DNA of 64,000 nt from contig JASGKH010000002.1 of the NCBI GenBank assembly GCA_047600785.1, positions 1,488,001-1,552,000 of the forward strand, written 5' to 3'. The notes beneath the pieces were generated by a model. The model saw nothing but the letters and a program-made list of their open reading frames with translations, searched no databases and had not been told where the DNA came from. Below, piece after piece: positions 44,741-54,527 of this stretch. Source of the stretch: Breznakibacter sp047600785. Its GTDB lineage: Bacteria > Bacteroidota > Bacteroidia > Bacteroidales > Marinilabiliaceae. The position numbers were made by a program, and so were the translations under genes. Within the stretch, counting starts at the first letter, position 1. Every line of letters starts with the position of its first letter.

Positions 44741-47065
44741 TCAGTCGATCGCCGTACGTACGACACTAAAATCCTTATTAAATTCGATGACAAATAAACC
44801 GGCACTGTAAAAACCGCCCCAATTGGAGATCCGCTTAAATATAAAGTTCGATTGGACCAAGCCGCGGGAATCCATTTTTGCAACACAACCTTCGAACGAT
44901 TTGCCATACTTAACCATAGCCCCAACAAAAAAGTACGCCACATCATGCCCCCATGCCCCGTAACGGTTATAGCCTGAACCGGCAGAAACACGCTGGAAAT
45001 AGGGCGAAAATGCCACAGGCTCCGAATTGTACAGTAACCGAAAATCATGAATGAACTGCTTGGTGTCATTATTTGTATAATCGAACCCGTATGTTGAAAA
45101 AGCACGACAATTTAGTTTATGCAATGATTCAGGATCAATGGTTTGGAATTTAAGCCATTCAGGCTGTCCGTACACTTCCATCGAATATTGGTTCCGTTCG
45201 GCAATGGCATCAAGCGCAATGACCACTTGCCCCACAAATACCTCATTTTCCGACGGAATGATGATGATATTATTGGCTTCGTGCACCATTCCAGACATAA
45301 TCGATGCATGCGATTCCTTCGAAAAAATTATTTCTTTCAATTGGGCGTACGCAATTCCCCCTTTTTGCTGGTAATAAGATTTTACAGCCTGGACCACTGT
45401 TGCCTCCACAGGCGAACTTGTTGCCGACTTCAGGATGATGATGTTTGCTCCCTGGGCTTTATCGACCATATATTTGGCCATTGGGTTTACCCCCATGGAA
45501 TCGATCGGCGATGCTAAGAAGAAGTTTGGATTGTTTCTAATTTCCGACGACGATGCACTGAACGGATTGACCATTTTTATTTTGTGCTGTTTCGAAAATT
45601 CCGATACAATCTTGACATGATCGGGGTATGCAGGGCCAACAATAATGTCGGCCAACGATAATTCGGGACGTCTCAATAATTTTTGGATATCAGATGCCTC
45701 ACTGCCCGTATCAAAAGCCATCAGCCGGATGTTCACACCCTTCCGTTTCCATTTTTCGATACCCATTAGAAAGCCTTCGTAAAATTCAAGTATCATCTTC
45801 GTATGTCCGCCAATGGTCATGCGTTCTACTCCTGCATCGGTTGTTCCACTGACATGGCTCATTGTATCGGTCACCATCGAGATCGAATTCAATGCCACGT
45901 TAAATGGGAGCAATACAGCCACATTGATGGTTTCTCGCGATTGAAAATAATTATATCCATTACAGTTATTATCCTCCAAAACAAACTCCTTTTCAAAAGT
46001 CGCCTCTTTTTTACGTGATGTGGCTTCAGCATACCCGAACACCCACTCACTGGTGGGGAAGTAAAGCTGTTGTCCTTTTTTTAGATCATTCAAATCAAGT
46101 TGGGGATTAAATAATCTGACAAGATCGGTAGATACACTATACCGTTTCGTCAAAGCATACAGGGATTCTTTCTTTCCGACTTTATGCGACCGGTACATGT
46201 CCGATTCCATAAGCTCATTGTTGGCCAAAGGGCTTACGGGAATGATCAATGAGGTGCCAACGGTCAATTTTTCGGCATCAATCCCCTCATTGGCATTCAG
46301 TAGATCAGCATACGCGACCTTATATTTGCGGGCAATGGCATGTAGGTTATCGCCCGCACCTATCTTATGGACATGCACTAATTTATAACCAGTAACTTCT
46401 GGTCCGGGCTGGGCTATTTCGCTCCCCTCTACACTTACCGTCTCGCTTTGGGGAATATACCTCAATACACTACCCTCCCTAAGCCCGGCGTCACGAACGC
46501 CAGGGTTCAATGCAACGAGCTCTTCGACGGTTAATCCATGCATCTTGGCTATACCATACAATGTTTCCTTGGGTTGAACGGTATGAAAACCATATTTCTT
46601 TAAAGGTTGCTTTTCTTGCTTAAGCGAAGATGTTTCGCTTGACAAGGGAATTTGGATGACAGTACCCTCTTTAAGTCCATCCTGTAAAAAGGGGTTTTTC
46701 TCCAAAATAGATTCGATCGTCACACCATACTGATTGGCAATGGAATACAGGGTTTGTCCCTTTTCTACCAAATGACTGTTAGGGGGTATGGGCACAGGTT
46801 TGACACTTGGTATTGGAATAAGTAAAACCTGCCCCTCCACCAATCCATTCGTGACTGATGGGTTAATTTTAACGATTTCGTCTTGCGAAACATTAAAATT
46901 AACGGAAATACGGTACAAACCAATTCCCTTTTCAACCACATATCGGTAATATTCCCGTCCTTCGACGACTACTTTAGCAGTATTTGCCGGAATTTGTGCC
47001 CAAACAATACTACTGGCCGAAAGCCAAAACAAAACAACGAGCCATTTAATTTTATATTTCACCAT
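44741..47065 (-). CDS. Exported protein with five LysM repeats and a periplasmic-binding fold
   Basis: The 774-residue product has a signal peptide (WLVVLFWLSASSIVWAQ). Five LysM modules lie at about residues 40-85, 97-140, 159-205, 231-277 and 293-337, each with the YxIA/L motif (TLYSIANQYGV, TLYGIAKMHGL, NLHAIARKYKV, SLYALTKRYSV). The second half (about 375-774) resembles type 1 periplasmic-binding proteins of the Leu/Ile/Val class (VAVLLPFNVAL; ADIIVGPAYPDHVKIVSEFS). LysM binds peptidoglycan, so the protein may be a cell-wall sensor or a synthase activator by analogy with LpoA. That role is inference. Confidence 0.9.
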   Translation of the reverse strand: MVKYKIKWLVVLFWLSASSIVWAQIPANTAKVVVEGREYYRYVVEKGIGLYRISVNFNVSQDEIVKINPSVTNGLVEGQVLLIPIPSVKPVPIPPNSHLVEKGQTLYSIANQYGVTIESILEKNPFLQDGLKEGTVIQIPLSSETSSLKQEKQPLKKYGFHTVQPKETLYGIAKMHGLTVEELVALNPGVRDAGLREGSVLRYIPQSETVSVEGSEIAQPGPEVTGYKLVHVHKIGAGDNLHAIARKYKVAYADLLNANEGIDAEKLTVGTSLIIPVSPLANNELMESDMYRSHKVGKKESLYALTKRYSVSTDLVRLFNPQLDLNDLKKGQQLYFPTSEWVFGYAEATSRKKEATFEKEFVLEDNNCNGYNYFQSRETINVAVLLPFNVALNSISMVTDTMSHVSGTTDAGVERMTIGGHTKMILEFYEGFLMGIEKWKRKGVNIRLMAFDTGSEASDIQKLLRRPELSLADIIVGPAYPDHVKIVSEFSKQHKIKMVNPFSASSSEIRNNPNFFLASPIDSMGVNPMAKYMVDKAQGANIIILKSATSSPVEATVVQAVKSYYQQKGGIAYAQLKEIIFSKESHASIMSGMVHEANNIIIIPSENEVFVGQVVIALDAIAERNQYSMEVYGQPEWLKFQTIDPESLHKLNCRAFSTYGFDYTNNDTKQFIHDFRLLYNSEPVAFSPYFQRVSAGSGYNRYGAWGHDVAYFFVGAMVKYGKSFEGCVAKMDSRGLVQSNFIFKRISNWGGFYSAGLFVIEFNKDFSVVRTAID

Positions 47066-47163
47066 AAAGGCAAGCTTTAAACCATATAACTTTAAATATC
47101 AACAACATAAATACAAAACAACGAATACAAAAACCAAAAGTGACTGTTGCCGAAAATGAAGAC

Positions 47164-47195
47164 CAAAAGTAACAAAACCCATCAACCCTAGCAAA
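47164..47195 (-). promoter_or_regulatory. Promoter of the LysM protein gene
   Basis: On the minus strand TTTG (47192-47195) is followed after 20 bases by TACTTTTG (47164-47171), a full match to the Bacteroidota consensus. The start codon is about 98 bases beyond the -7 box, leaving a leader of about 90 bases. Confidence 0.55.
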
Positions 47196-47226
47196 AAATG
47201 TACCCTTGAACAAGAAGAACAAAACA

Positions 47227-47258
47227 AAAGGCCACGAATCGAACGATCCGAGGCCTTT
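47227..47258 (-). terminator. Terminator after dnaA
   Basis: AAAGGCC (47227-47233) and GGCCTTT (47252-47258) form a stem with an inner ATCG/CGAT pair. On the minus strand it is followed by TGTTTTGTT and lies about 32 bases after the dnaA stop. Confidence 0.65.
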
Positions 47259-47290
47259 ACTTATTATAAAGATGTTCAAGAAGTTTCTGC

Positions 47291-48721
47291 TTAAACCTTT
47301 ATTTGTGCCTCAATATCACGGATTTGGGTCTTAAATTCTTTGTCCGTTTCAATAAGGTTGTTAATGGTCTTGCAGGCATGCAAGACTGTAGCATGGTCTT
47401 TATTTCCAATCTTTGCGCCAATGGTCGACAAACTACTATTAGTCATGCATTTACTAAAATACATAGCGATTTGACGCGCCTGGACGATTTCACGTTTACG
47501 GGTTTTCGATTGGAGGGCATCCACCTCAATACCAAAATATTCACAGACAATCTTTTGGATGAAGTTGACCGAAATCTCGCGTTGTGTTTTCTTCACTAGC
47601 TTATCAATCACATCCTTGGCCGATTCAAACGTAATTTCCTTGCGGTTCAACGTGGCCTGTGCCAACAACGAAATAAGCGCTCCCTCCAATTCCCGAATAT
47701 TGTTCAATACACTGCCCGCAATATAATTGATTACCTCTTCAGGCATGTGAACACCGTCGTTGTAAAGTTTCTGCTTGAGGATATTTACGCGGGTCTCAAA
47801 ATCGGGAATTTGCAAATCGGCCGAAAGCCCCCATTTGAAGCGCGATAGCAAACGGTCCTCAATACCTTGAAGCTCTACCGGTGCTTTGTCGGACGTCAGA
47901 ATCAACTGTTTACCTGATTGATGCAACTGATTGAATATATGGAAGAACGAATTTTGGGTCTTCAATTTTCCTGCAAATTCATGCACATCGTCAATTATCA
48001 GCACATCGATCATCTGGTAAAAGTGCAAAAAGTCATTGAGTGACCCACACCTTACCGATTCGGTGAACTGTGTTTGAAACTTATGGGCATTGACGTATAA
48101 CACTGTTTTGTCAGGCATTTGTTTTTTTACCTCAATACCAATTGCTTGTGCCAAGTGGGTTTTGCCCAGACCTGGATTTGAGTACAGAAATAATGGGTTG
48201 AAAGCCGTTTTGCCAGGTTTTTTCGCAACCGCCAAACTGGCACTGCGTGCCAAGCGGTTACAATCACCTTCCACGTAATTCTCGAAAGTATATTCGGGAT
48301 TTAGCTGAGGATCAACATTTAATTTTTTTATACCCGGAATCACAAACGGATTTCGGATTTCGGGCCGTTCGTTGTTCAATGGCATTTGAACGGGACGGTT
48401 ACGCAGATCGGTGCGGTTACTGGTCGGAAAATTTACCGTGGTAGGCTTTTCATTGGGCGCAATGCTCTTTTCCATCAATACACTGTACTCCAGCTTCGCA
48501 TTTGGACCGATCTCGCGTCGGAGCGTTTTACCCAAAATATCGATAAAATGCTCTTCTATGGCTTCGTAGAAAAAGTAGCTGGGCACTTGTATGGTCAATA
48601 CCTCTCCGGTAAGTTTTAAAGCCATGATGGGTTCAAACCAAGTCTTAAAACTTGCCGGAGGGATATTGTCCTTAATAACCGCCAAGCAATTTTCCCAAAT
48701 TTTCAGATGGTCAGGTTTCAT
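47291..48721 (-). CDS. dnaA: Chromosomal replication initiator DnaA
   Basis: The 476-residue protein starts replication by binding DnaA boxes at oriC. Domain I (IWENCLAVIKDNIPPASFKT) is followed by a linker, the AAA+ domain with Walker A NPGLGKTHL and Walker B VLIIDDVHEFAGK, and the domain IV helix-turn-helix signature IGNKDHATVLHACKTI. The P loop reads S-N-P-G-L-G-K-T; most DnaA proteins have Gly at the first position. The ATG at 48721 is the family start, while the frame is open to 48871. No clear DnaA boxes flank the gene, so the origin may lie elsewhere. Confidence 0.97.
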   Translation of the reverse strand: MKPDHLKIWENCLAVIKDNIPPASFKTWFEPIMALKLTGEVLTIQVPSYFFYEAIEEHFIDILGKTLRREIGPNAKLEYSVLMEKSIAPNEKPTTVNFPTSNRTDLRNRPVQMPLNNERPEIRNPFVIPGIKKLNVDPQLNPEYTFENYVEGDCNRLARSASLAVAKKPGKTAFNPLFLYSNPGLGKTHLAQAIGIEVKKQMPDKTVLYVNAHKFQTQFTESVRCGSLNDFLHFYQMIDVLIIDDVHEFAGKLKTQNSFFHIFNQLHQSGKQLILTSDKAPVELQGIEDRLLSRFKWGLSADLQIPDFETRVNILKQKLYNDGVHMPEEVINYIAGSVLNNIRELEGALISLLAQATLNRKEITFESAKDVIDKLVKKTQREISVNFIQKIVCEYFGIEVDALQSKTRKREIVQARQIAMYFSKCMTNSSLSTIGAKIGNKDHATVLHACKTINNLIETDKEFKTQIRDIEAQIKV

Positions 48722-49023
48722 TTGTCCTAATTTCTTTATGTTTAGATGTTGAGGTGTTGGGATGACAAAAATTGTGAAAAAAAACTTTATAAAAAAACCG
48801 AAAAAGAGTTGATTTTTCCATTCCTTCCATTTGATCTTAATTTTCAAGCAACTAAAAACAAAGCCACACAACTAAATGGATATCAAACAAATAACCACGA
48901 CAACCAACTTGCGCTGACTCCATCAAAAAGCTTGATAATAAACCATTTGAACACCACAAAAAAAAAGGTCGAAAATTTTACACCAAAATTTTCGACCAAA
49001 AAAATTATTATCAAAATAAAAAT
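48722..49023. other. AT-rich intergenic stretch upstream of dnaA
   Basis: These 302 bases contain no gene. They hold the terminator of the MCE gene and the unassigned dnaA promoter. I looked for TTATCCACA-like DnaA boxes on both strands and saw none. Confidence 0.5.
48967..48997 (-). terminator. Terminator after the MCE-family gene
   Basis: GGTCGAAAATTTT (48967-48979) pairs perfectly with 48985-48997 around ACACC. On the minus strand the stem is followed by a run of T residues. It lies 27 bases after the MCE gene stop. Confidence 0.85.
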
Positions 49024-50277
49024 TCAATGACTATTCGTAGTTCGTTTGGCTTTTCCCAATCTGATCGGTTTTCCATTTTCCAAAGCAATGACTTCTGCCT
49101 GGGGGTATAGATCCTTGATTCTGTTCATTAACAATTCGGCTTCTCCAAATGTTCGGTACAACCCCACCACGTAAAAGAACTTTGTTCCGTCATAGTCCTC
49201 ATAAATCCTTAGACCTGGCTCTACCTCTTTGCCTGCAATTCCCAATGTTTTCTTTGACTCGGCCACAAGAACCTGAAAAACAATACCATCAACACCTTCT
49301 GCCGATTTCCGCGTCCTTACGTTGTCGCCGAAATCAATCAGCGAGAAATGGACATAACGTTTTGGATTTTCCTTTACATCCAACAAAAGCCGATCAAGAC
49401 TTTCCGACGCATCCGCCAAACGGTTGTACAGCTGCTTGTCATGAAGGAACATACCAACAGATCCTTCGCCCTGATTAATGCCCGCCAGGATAGCCGTAGT
49501 CTCGTTGAGTGTGTTCTTAAGCTCCGTAATGGCCTTGTCCAACTCGGCACCTTTCATTTGATTGGATATTTCGACAAAGTTGTCGATACCGGTCCCGATC
49601 TTTTCGCGACGAGAAGACAACGTTGCGGTCAGTGCATCCATCCGTTTCAATGAATTATCGATATTCCCACCTTCGGTAAGTTGCCGGGAAACCACATCCG
49701 TGATATCGGCCAAATTTCCCAGGCTTTTATCCAGATTAGCCACAGACGATGCAAAATGCCGTTGGGTACTTGCGTCGAAGAACAGGCTCAATTTGGTAAG
49801 CGTGGAATCGAGCTTCACGATAAGTTTTTCCGTTTTCTCCTTTAATGGTAAAACCTGAATGCTCATTTGATCCACAAAATCACCCATTACGGACGATGCC
49901 AATGTATCGCCGGGCATTAACAGACCTTGGCTGTCAACAGGGATAAATTGAACCCCTTTGCTTCCCATCAGGTCCAAACTGTAAATCTCAGCTTGGGTAT
50001 TTTTAGGAAACTTTACCTGTTTGTGAATCGCAAATGTGACCAAAAAACGATCCTGTTTCTCAGGGTGGATCTCAATGTCGCGGACACTACCCACTTTAAA
50101 GCCTTTGTAATACACGGGGCTGGCATCGGTCAGGCCATCGACCTTCGGGTAAATGCCGTAATAAATATCGCCCCTAAAAAAGATGTCGCGTCCTTTCAAG
50201 AAGTTAATTCCCCAAACCAACATTCCAAATGTGATAAGGACAATTCCTCCCGTTTTGACTTCTTTGGTTAATTTCAT
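49024..50277 (-). CDS. MCE/MlaD-family lipid-transport protein with SPOR-like end
   Basis: The 417-residue protein has one amino-terminal membrane segment (GGIVLITFGMLVWGINFLKG), then an MCE domain (YYGIYPKVDGLTDASPVYYK through AEIYSLDLMGSKGVQF), a long helical region, and a carboxyl module of about 80 residues (KFFYVVGLYRTFGEAELLMN, ending QAEVIALENGKPIRL) that resembles SPOR domains. MCE proteins in the periplasm move phospholipids between membranes. The amidase gene immediately upstream has a similar carboxyl module. The ATG at 50277 is preferred to the TTG two codons upstream. Confidence 0.9.
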   Translation of the reverse strand: MKLTKEVKTGGIVLITFGMLVWGINFLKGRDIFFRGDIYYGIYPKVDGLTDASPVYYKGFKVGSVRDIEIHPEKQDRFLVTFAIHKQVKFPKNTQAEIYSLDLMGSKGVQFIPVDSQGLLMPGDTLASSVMGDFVDQMSIQVLPLKEKTEKLIVKLDSTLTKLSLFFDASTQRHFASSVANLDKSLGNLADITDVVSRQLTEGGNIDNSLKRMDALTATLSSRREKIGTGIDNFVEISNQMKGAELDKAITELKNTLNETTAILAGINQGEGSVGMFLHDKQLYNRLADASESLDRLLLDVKENPKRYVHFSLIDFGDNVRTRKSAEGVDGIVFQVLVAESKKTLGIAGKEVEPGLRIYEDYDGTKFFYVVGLYRTFGEAELLMNRIKDLYPQAEVIALENGKPIRLGKAKRTTNSH

Positions 50278-50432
50278 ATTCAATCAAGGAAATATGGTTT
50301 AAAAATAGGCATTTATTCCTTAACGTCACCAACCACGATGTAGATGGTTGGCCATGTAAAATTACATTTCGTCCAGAAATCCAGAATCATTCAAACAGCA
50401 AAAGTTCACTTCAAAAGAGGACCGCACAACCA

Positions 50433-51620
50433 TTATCTGGTTTGGCCCAGCTTACTTAAAGCTTCATCAATGGGTATCCGGTTATCGTCTTCAAAAGCCA
50501 CAATAAAGGCATCGGGCACCATTTTTTTTGCATCAGCCAGAACCCTTCTGATCTCGGCAAATGAATCGGATTTGCCTGTCGTGTATTTGTACATTCCCTT
50601 ATCTTTATACATCCATGTGTCAGTGAATGTGCTCAACGGCGATTGATTGCCCGATAAAGGAACTGCATTCGTAGCTATTTGCACCCTAAACACTACATTG
50701 ATTGGCATCTGGTCTCTTTTCGCAGAAAGTGTTATGTCCGATTGCATTTCTTTATCCGCAGTATTTCCCGGCGGCCTGAGAACACTGTCGGGACCGTTGT
50801 CCTTCTTTACGGACGGATTCCCATTAAGTACAAGATTGCTTTTGGCATCAAAACTGTGTTTGTATTCCCTAAACGCACGGAACAGCGCTGAAGCCAATAT
50901 ATCTTGTCCATTCTCTGAGGCTAAGAATTGCTCTTCTTCTTTGTTTGTCAAAAAACCAAGCTCAACCAGCACACTGGGCATGGCAGTTTGTCTAAGCACC
51001 AAAAAACCAGCTTGTTTTACGCCCCGGCTCGTACGATTGGCACGTTGTGTAAATTGGTTTTCGATGAGCGATGCAAACTGGATGCTTTGATCCAGATAGG
51101 CGTTCTGCATCAGTTCAAAAATAATATAGGACTCGGCACTGTTGGGATCAAAGCCTTCGTATTTGGCATTGTAGTTTTCTTCCAATACAATAACAGCGTT
51201 TTCTTTTTTAGCCACTTCAAGGTTATCCTGGGTTCGGTGCAACCCCAGCACAAACGTTTCGGTGCCGTCAATGGAAGGTTTGCTAATCCAGTTGGCATGG
51301 ATGGACATGAACACGTCGGCATTAGCTTTATTTGCAATTTTGGCGCGTTCGTCCAAAGGGACAAATACATCCTTGCTACGGGTATAAACCACTTTTACAT
51401 CGCTAAAATTCTCTTTAATATAATTCCCCAGTTTAAGCGCTACCGACAAGGTAATATCTTTTTCTTTGACCTTAGCCCCCACAGCACCAGGGTCTTTTCC
51501 CCCATGGCCAGCATCAATCACCACGGTTTTAAGCGCAATGCTGTTTTGCGCCACGGTATAAGAAGCGGATAAGGCAAAAAGACATAAACAAATAAGGTAA
51601 TAAACGATGCGGTATACCAT
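50433..51620 (-). CDS. N-acetylmuramoyl-L-alanine amidase with SPOR-like end
   Basis: The 395-residue enzyme cuts the amide bond between MurNAc and the peptide stem. After a signal peptide (YYLICLCLFALSASYTVAQ) comes an Amidase_3 domain: IDAGHGGKDPGA (zinc His), MSIHANW (zinc His) and LVELGFLTNKEE (Glu). The carboxyl part (about residues 305-390; VVFRVQIATNAVPLSG and PDAFIVAFEDDNRIP) resembles a SPOR peptidoglycan-binding domain. It is divergent from lptD and followed by the MCE gene after 155 bases. Confidence 0.94.
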   Translation of the reverse strand: MVYRIVYYLICLCLFALSASYTVAQNSIALKTVVIDAGHGGKDPGAVGAKVKEKDITLSVALKLGNYIKENFSDVKVVYTRSKDVFVPLDERAKIANKANADVFMSIHANWISKPSIDGTETFVLGLHRTQDNLEVAKKENAVIVLEENYNAKYEGFDPNSAESYIIFELMQNAYLDQSIQFASLIENQFTQRANRTSRGVKQAGFLVLRQTAMPSVLVELGFLTNKEEEQFLASENGQDILASALFRAFREYKHSFDAKSNLVLNGNPSVKKDNGPDSVLRPPGNTADKEMQSDITLSAKRDQMPINVVFRVQIATNAVPLSGNQSPLSTFTDTWMYKDKGMYKYTTGKSDSFAEIRRVLADAKKMVPDAFIVAFEDDNRIPIDEALSKLGQTR

Positions 51621-51648
51621 TGGTAAAGGTTAATAACTCAACTTGGGC

Positions 51649-51681
51649 CAAAAATAATAAATATATGGCAACAGCACCAAA
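51649..51681 (-). promoter_or_regulatory. Promoter of the amidase gene
   Basis: On the minus strand TTTG (51678-51681) is followed after 21 bases by TATTTTTG (51649-51656), matching the -7 consensus. The start codon is 29 bases further on. Confidence 0.5.
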
Positions 51682-51713
51682 ACCAACCATTATCCAATAT
51701 TTTTTGGTACAAA

Positions 51714-51744
51714 TATTGAGAGAAAGTTGTTTTGTTTATTTTTG
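51714..51744 (+). promoter_or_regulatory. Candidate promoter of lptD
   Basis: TATTTTTG (51737-51744) matches TAnnTTTG, with TATTG ending at 51718 about 18 bases upstream as a weak -33. It places transcription start about 34 bases before the chosen ATG, and supports that start over the TTG at 51755. Confidence 0.45.
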
Positions 51745-51784
51745 CGTGACCTGATTGGCCGTTCATAAGATCAAGACAAACTTC

Positions 51785-54499
51785 ATGCCTAAAAATATAG
51801 CTCCCTTTATTTTACTGTTTTTTACTCTGCCGGTGTTAAGCCCTGTGGCACTGGCACAAGAACCTGTCGATACGACTTTCGCGGTCACCGATACCACCCA
51901 TACGGTTACAGACACTATTGCCGCCAAACCCCATACGACCAAATCGTTTATTAAATCGGAAGTAAAATACGAGGCCGCAGATTCGATTATCTTTTCATTG
52001 GATGGGGATAAGGTATTTCTTTATAAAGATGCAAAAGTCACTTATCAGGATGTGGAGTTGACCGCATGGTTCATTGAGCTGGATCTGGGCAAGAACGAAG
52101 CATATGCATGTGGTACACGAGACTCTCTGAACAAAGAAACAGGACTGCCGGTATATAAAGACAAAAGCGGCGAATACACCATGCGTACCATGCGTTACAA
52201 CTTCGAAACCCGTAAGGCAAAGATAGAACATGTGGTGACCGAACAAGGCGAAGGATATGTGGTGAGCGATGTGGCAAAAAAATCGTCGAACAACGAGTTC
52301 TGCCTAAAAGGCGGCATGTATACCACCTGTGATAACCATGACCACCCGCACTTTGGACTGAAAATGACCAAAGCAAAAGTGATCCCGGGGAAAAAAATAG
52401 TGACCGGGCCTGCCTATTTAGTCATGGAAGATGTGCCGTTTCCGGTATTCATTCCTTTCGGGTTTGTCCCAAGCACAAAAAAATACAGTTCGGGTTTTCT
52501 GATGCCTTCGTATGGTGAAGAAAGCAGTCGTGGTTTCTTTCTACGTAACGGAGGATATTATTTTGCGGTCAACGATTATTTCGACTTTCAAACAACAGGC
52601 GATATTTACACCAATGGTTCGTGGGGACTACGGGCGGCATCGCAATATAAAAAGAGGTACAAGTTCAGCGGAAATTTCAACATTCAACACATTACGAACC
52701 TGACCAGTGAAAAAGATCTGCCCGATTTTACAAAGTCGAGAGATTTTAGCTTGACATGGAGCCATCGGCAAGATTCTAAGGCCAATCCCTATCAGTCGTT
52801 TTCGGCAAGCGTAAACTACAGTACCAGTTCGTTCGACCGCAACAATGTCAGCAATATTGTCAATGTTTACGAACTGGCACAAAGTACCAAGCGGTCAAGT
52901 ATTTCATATTCCAAACGATGGCCAACCGGACCATTCAACCTGTCGGCCAACTTGTTGCATTCCCAAAACAGCCGCGACACGACCATCGACCTGACCCTAC
53001 CTGACCTGACATTGACGATGAACCGTGTTTATCCGTTCAAAAGCAAAAACAAAGTGGGAAGCAACGAGGCCTGGTACGAAAAGATCAGCTTATCGTACAC
53101 GGCCAATATGAAGAACTACATTTCGACAAAAGAAAGTGAACTGGCCCAATCTTCGTTGAACGAGGATTGGAAAAATGGGATCAAACACTCCATCCCTGTT
53201 TCGATGAACCTAAAGTTCCTAAAATATTTCACCGCTTCGCCATCGTTCAATTACACCGAACGTTGGTATTTCAATTCAATTAGGAAGACCTACGACGAAG
53301 ATAAACAAGCCATAGTTACCTCGGACACATTAAGGGGCTTTAACAGAGTATATGATTACGGATATTCAGTGGGGACATCGACCAAGCTTTATACTTTTTT
53401 CACCCCTTGGCGCAAAATATTCGGAGATAAAGTCAATACAATCCGTCACGTAATGACCCCTTCGGTGAGCATGTCGTATCGTCCCGACTTTAGTGATCCT
53501 AAATATGGTTTTTACGACCATTTTGAATATTACAACGCTAAAACCGATGAGATCATAAAGTATCAATATTCGAAATTCGAAAACGGGATTTATGGTTCTC
53601 CCGGAAGCGGGAGATCGGGATCAATAGGCTTGAGCCTGGGCAACTCGCTTGAAATGAAAGTTAAAAGCGATCGTGACTCCACGGGTTTTGCCAAAGTAAA
53701 GATCCTGGAAAGCTTGAATTTCAGCACGGGATACAACATGTTGGCCGATTCGTTAAATTGGTCGAAAATCTCGATGTCGGGCCGTACAAAAATCTTTAAA
53801 ACCGACATCAACTTTGGTGCCTCGTTCGATCCCTATGCATTAGACACCACCAAAAGCGGAACGCCAATACGCATCAACAAATCACATTATCAGGTAAACA
53901 ACAAGCTGCTACGTCTGGAATCGGCCAACATGAGCTTTGGCATGTCGTTCAACAACGATTCGTTCAAAAAGAAAAAAGAAGGAAACAACAACAATGCAGG
54001 CAACACCCCGCCGGAAGGAAATGAAGTGCCGGATGGACAATCAGAGCTACCTATTGATCCCGAAACAGGTACTCCCAAACCGCCTACGCAAGACAATTCC
54101 GCTTCCATGGAACAGGACGAAGACGGTTATGCCAAATTTAAAATGCCATGGAATCTTAGTTTCAACTACAGCATGCGGTTGTCGCAAGGCTCGTTCAATA
54201 AAAGGCTGATGGATTACAGTAAGGAAATCACTTCCGACGTTACGATAAACGGCTCCATCTCGCCCACTCCCAAATGGTCCCTATCTTTCTCGTCGGGCTA
54301 TAGCTTCGACAGCAAAGAAATCGCGCATACAAGTTTTAACATCCGACGGAACCTGCATTGCTGGAGCATGAGTTTTAATCTGGTCCCATTCGGCTCGTAC
54401 AAATCCTATTTCTTTACCATTTCGGCCAATTCATCAATGCTACGTGACCTGAAATATGAAAAAAGAAACTCGTACAGGGACAATGTGAGCACTTACTAA
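51785..54499 (+). CDS. lptD: LptD-like LPS-assembly outer-membrane protein
   Basis: The 904-residue protein has a signal peptide (FILLFFTLPVLSPVALAQ), an OstA/LptA-like amino domain (SDVAKKSSNNEFCLKGGMYT near residue 170; KAKVIPGKKIVTGPAYLVME) and a long barrel (NWSLSFNYS-like strands to the carboxyl end). LptD places lipopolysaccharide in the outer leaflet with LptE. One barrel loop (about residues 725-785) is a low-complexity Lys/Asn/Pro-rich insert. The last residues RDNVSTY do not end in Phe as many barrels do. It is followed by ridA after 28 bases. Confidence 0.88.
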   Translation: MPKNIAPFILLFFTLPVLSPVALAQEPVDTTFAVTDTTHTVTDTIAAKPHTTKSFIKSEVKYEAADSIIFSLDGDKVFLYKDAKVTYQDVELTAWFIELDLGKNEAYACGTRDSLNKETGLPVYKDKSGEYTMRTMRYNFETRKAKIEHVVTEQGEGYVVSDVAKKSSNNEFCLKGGMYTTCDNHDHPHFGLKMTKAKVIPGKKIVTGPAYLVMEDVPFPVFIPFGFVPSTKKYSSGFLMPSYGEESSRGFFLRNGGYYFAVNDYFDFQTTGDIYTNGSWGLRAASQYKKRYKFSGNFNIQHITNLTSEKDLPDFTKSRDFSLTWSHRQDSKANPYQSFSASVNYSTSSFDRNNVSNIVNVYELAQSTKRSSISYSKRWPTGPFNLSANLLHSQNSRDTTIDLTLPDLTLTMNRVYPFKSKNKVGSNEAWYEKISLSYTANMKNYISTKESELAQSSLNEDWKNGIKHSIPVSMNLKFLKYFTASPSFNYTERWYFNSIRKTYDEDKQAIVTSDTLRGFNRVYDYGYSVGTSTKLYTFFTPWRKIFGDKVNTIRHVMTPSVSMSYRPDFSDPKYGFYDHFEYYNAKTDEIIKYQYSKFENGIYGSPGSGRSGSIGLSLGNSLEMKVKSDRDSTGFAKVKILESLNFSTGYNMLADSLNWSKISMSGRTKIFKTDINFGASFDPYALDTTKSGTPIRINKSHYQVNNKLLRLESANMSFGMSFNNDSFKKKKEGNNNNAGNTPPEGNEVPDGQSELPIDPETGTPKPPTQDNSASMEQDEDGYAKFKMPWNLSFNYSMRLSQGSFNKRLMDYSKEITSDVTINGSISPTPKWSLSFSSGYSFDSKEIAHTSFNIRRNLHCWSMSFNLVPFGSYKSYFFTISANSSMLRDLKYEKRNSYRDNVSTY

Positions 54500-54527
54500 G
54501 AACTTAAACATAAGAAATACCACCTAC

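Noticed and set aside
48722..49023. Chromosome origin next to dnaA
   Set aside because: No TTATCCACA-like boxes or AT-rich 13-mers in array were found on either strand; in Bacteroidota the origin is often not beside dnaA.
54000..54130. Low-complexity segment of lptD as a separate gene or frameshift
   Set aside because: The frame continues smoothly into the last barrel strands; the segment is a Pro/Asn-rich surface loop.
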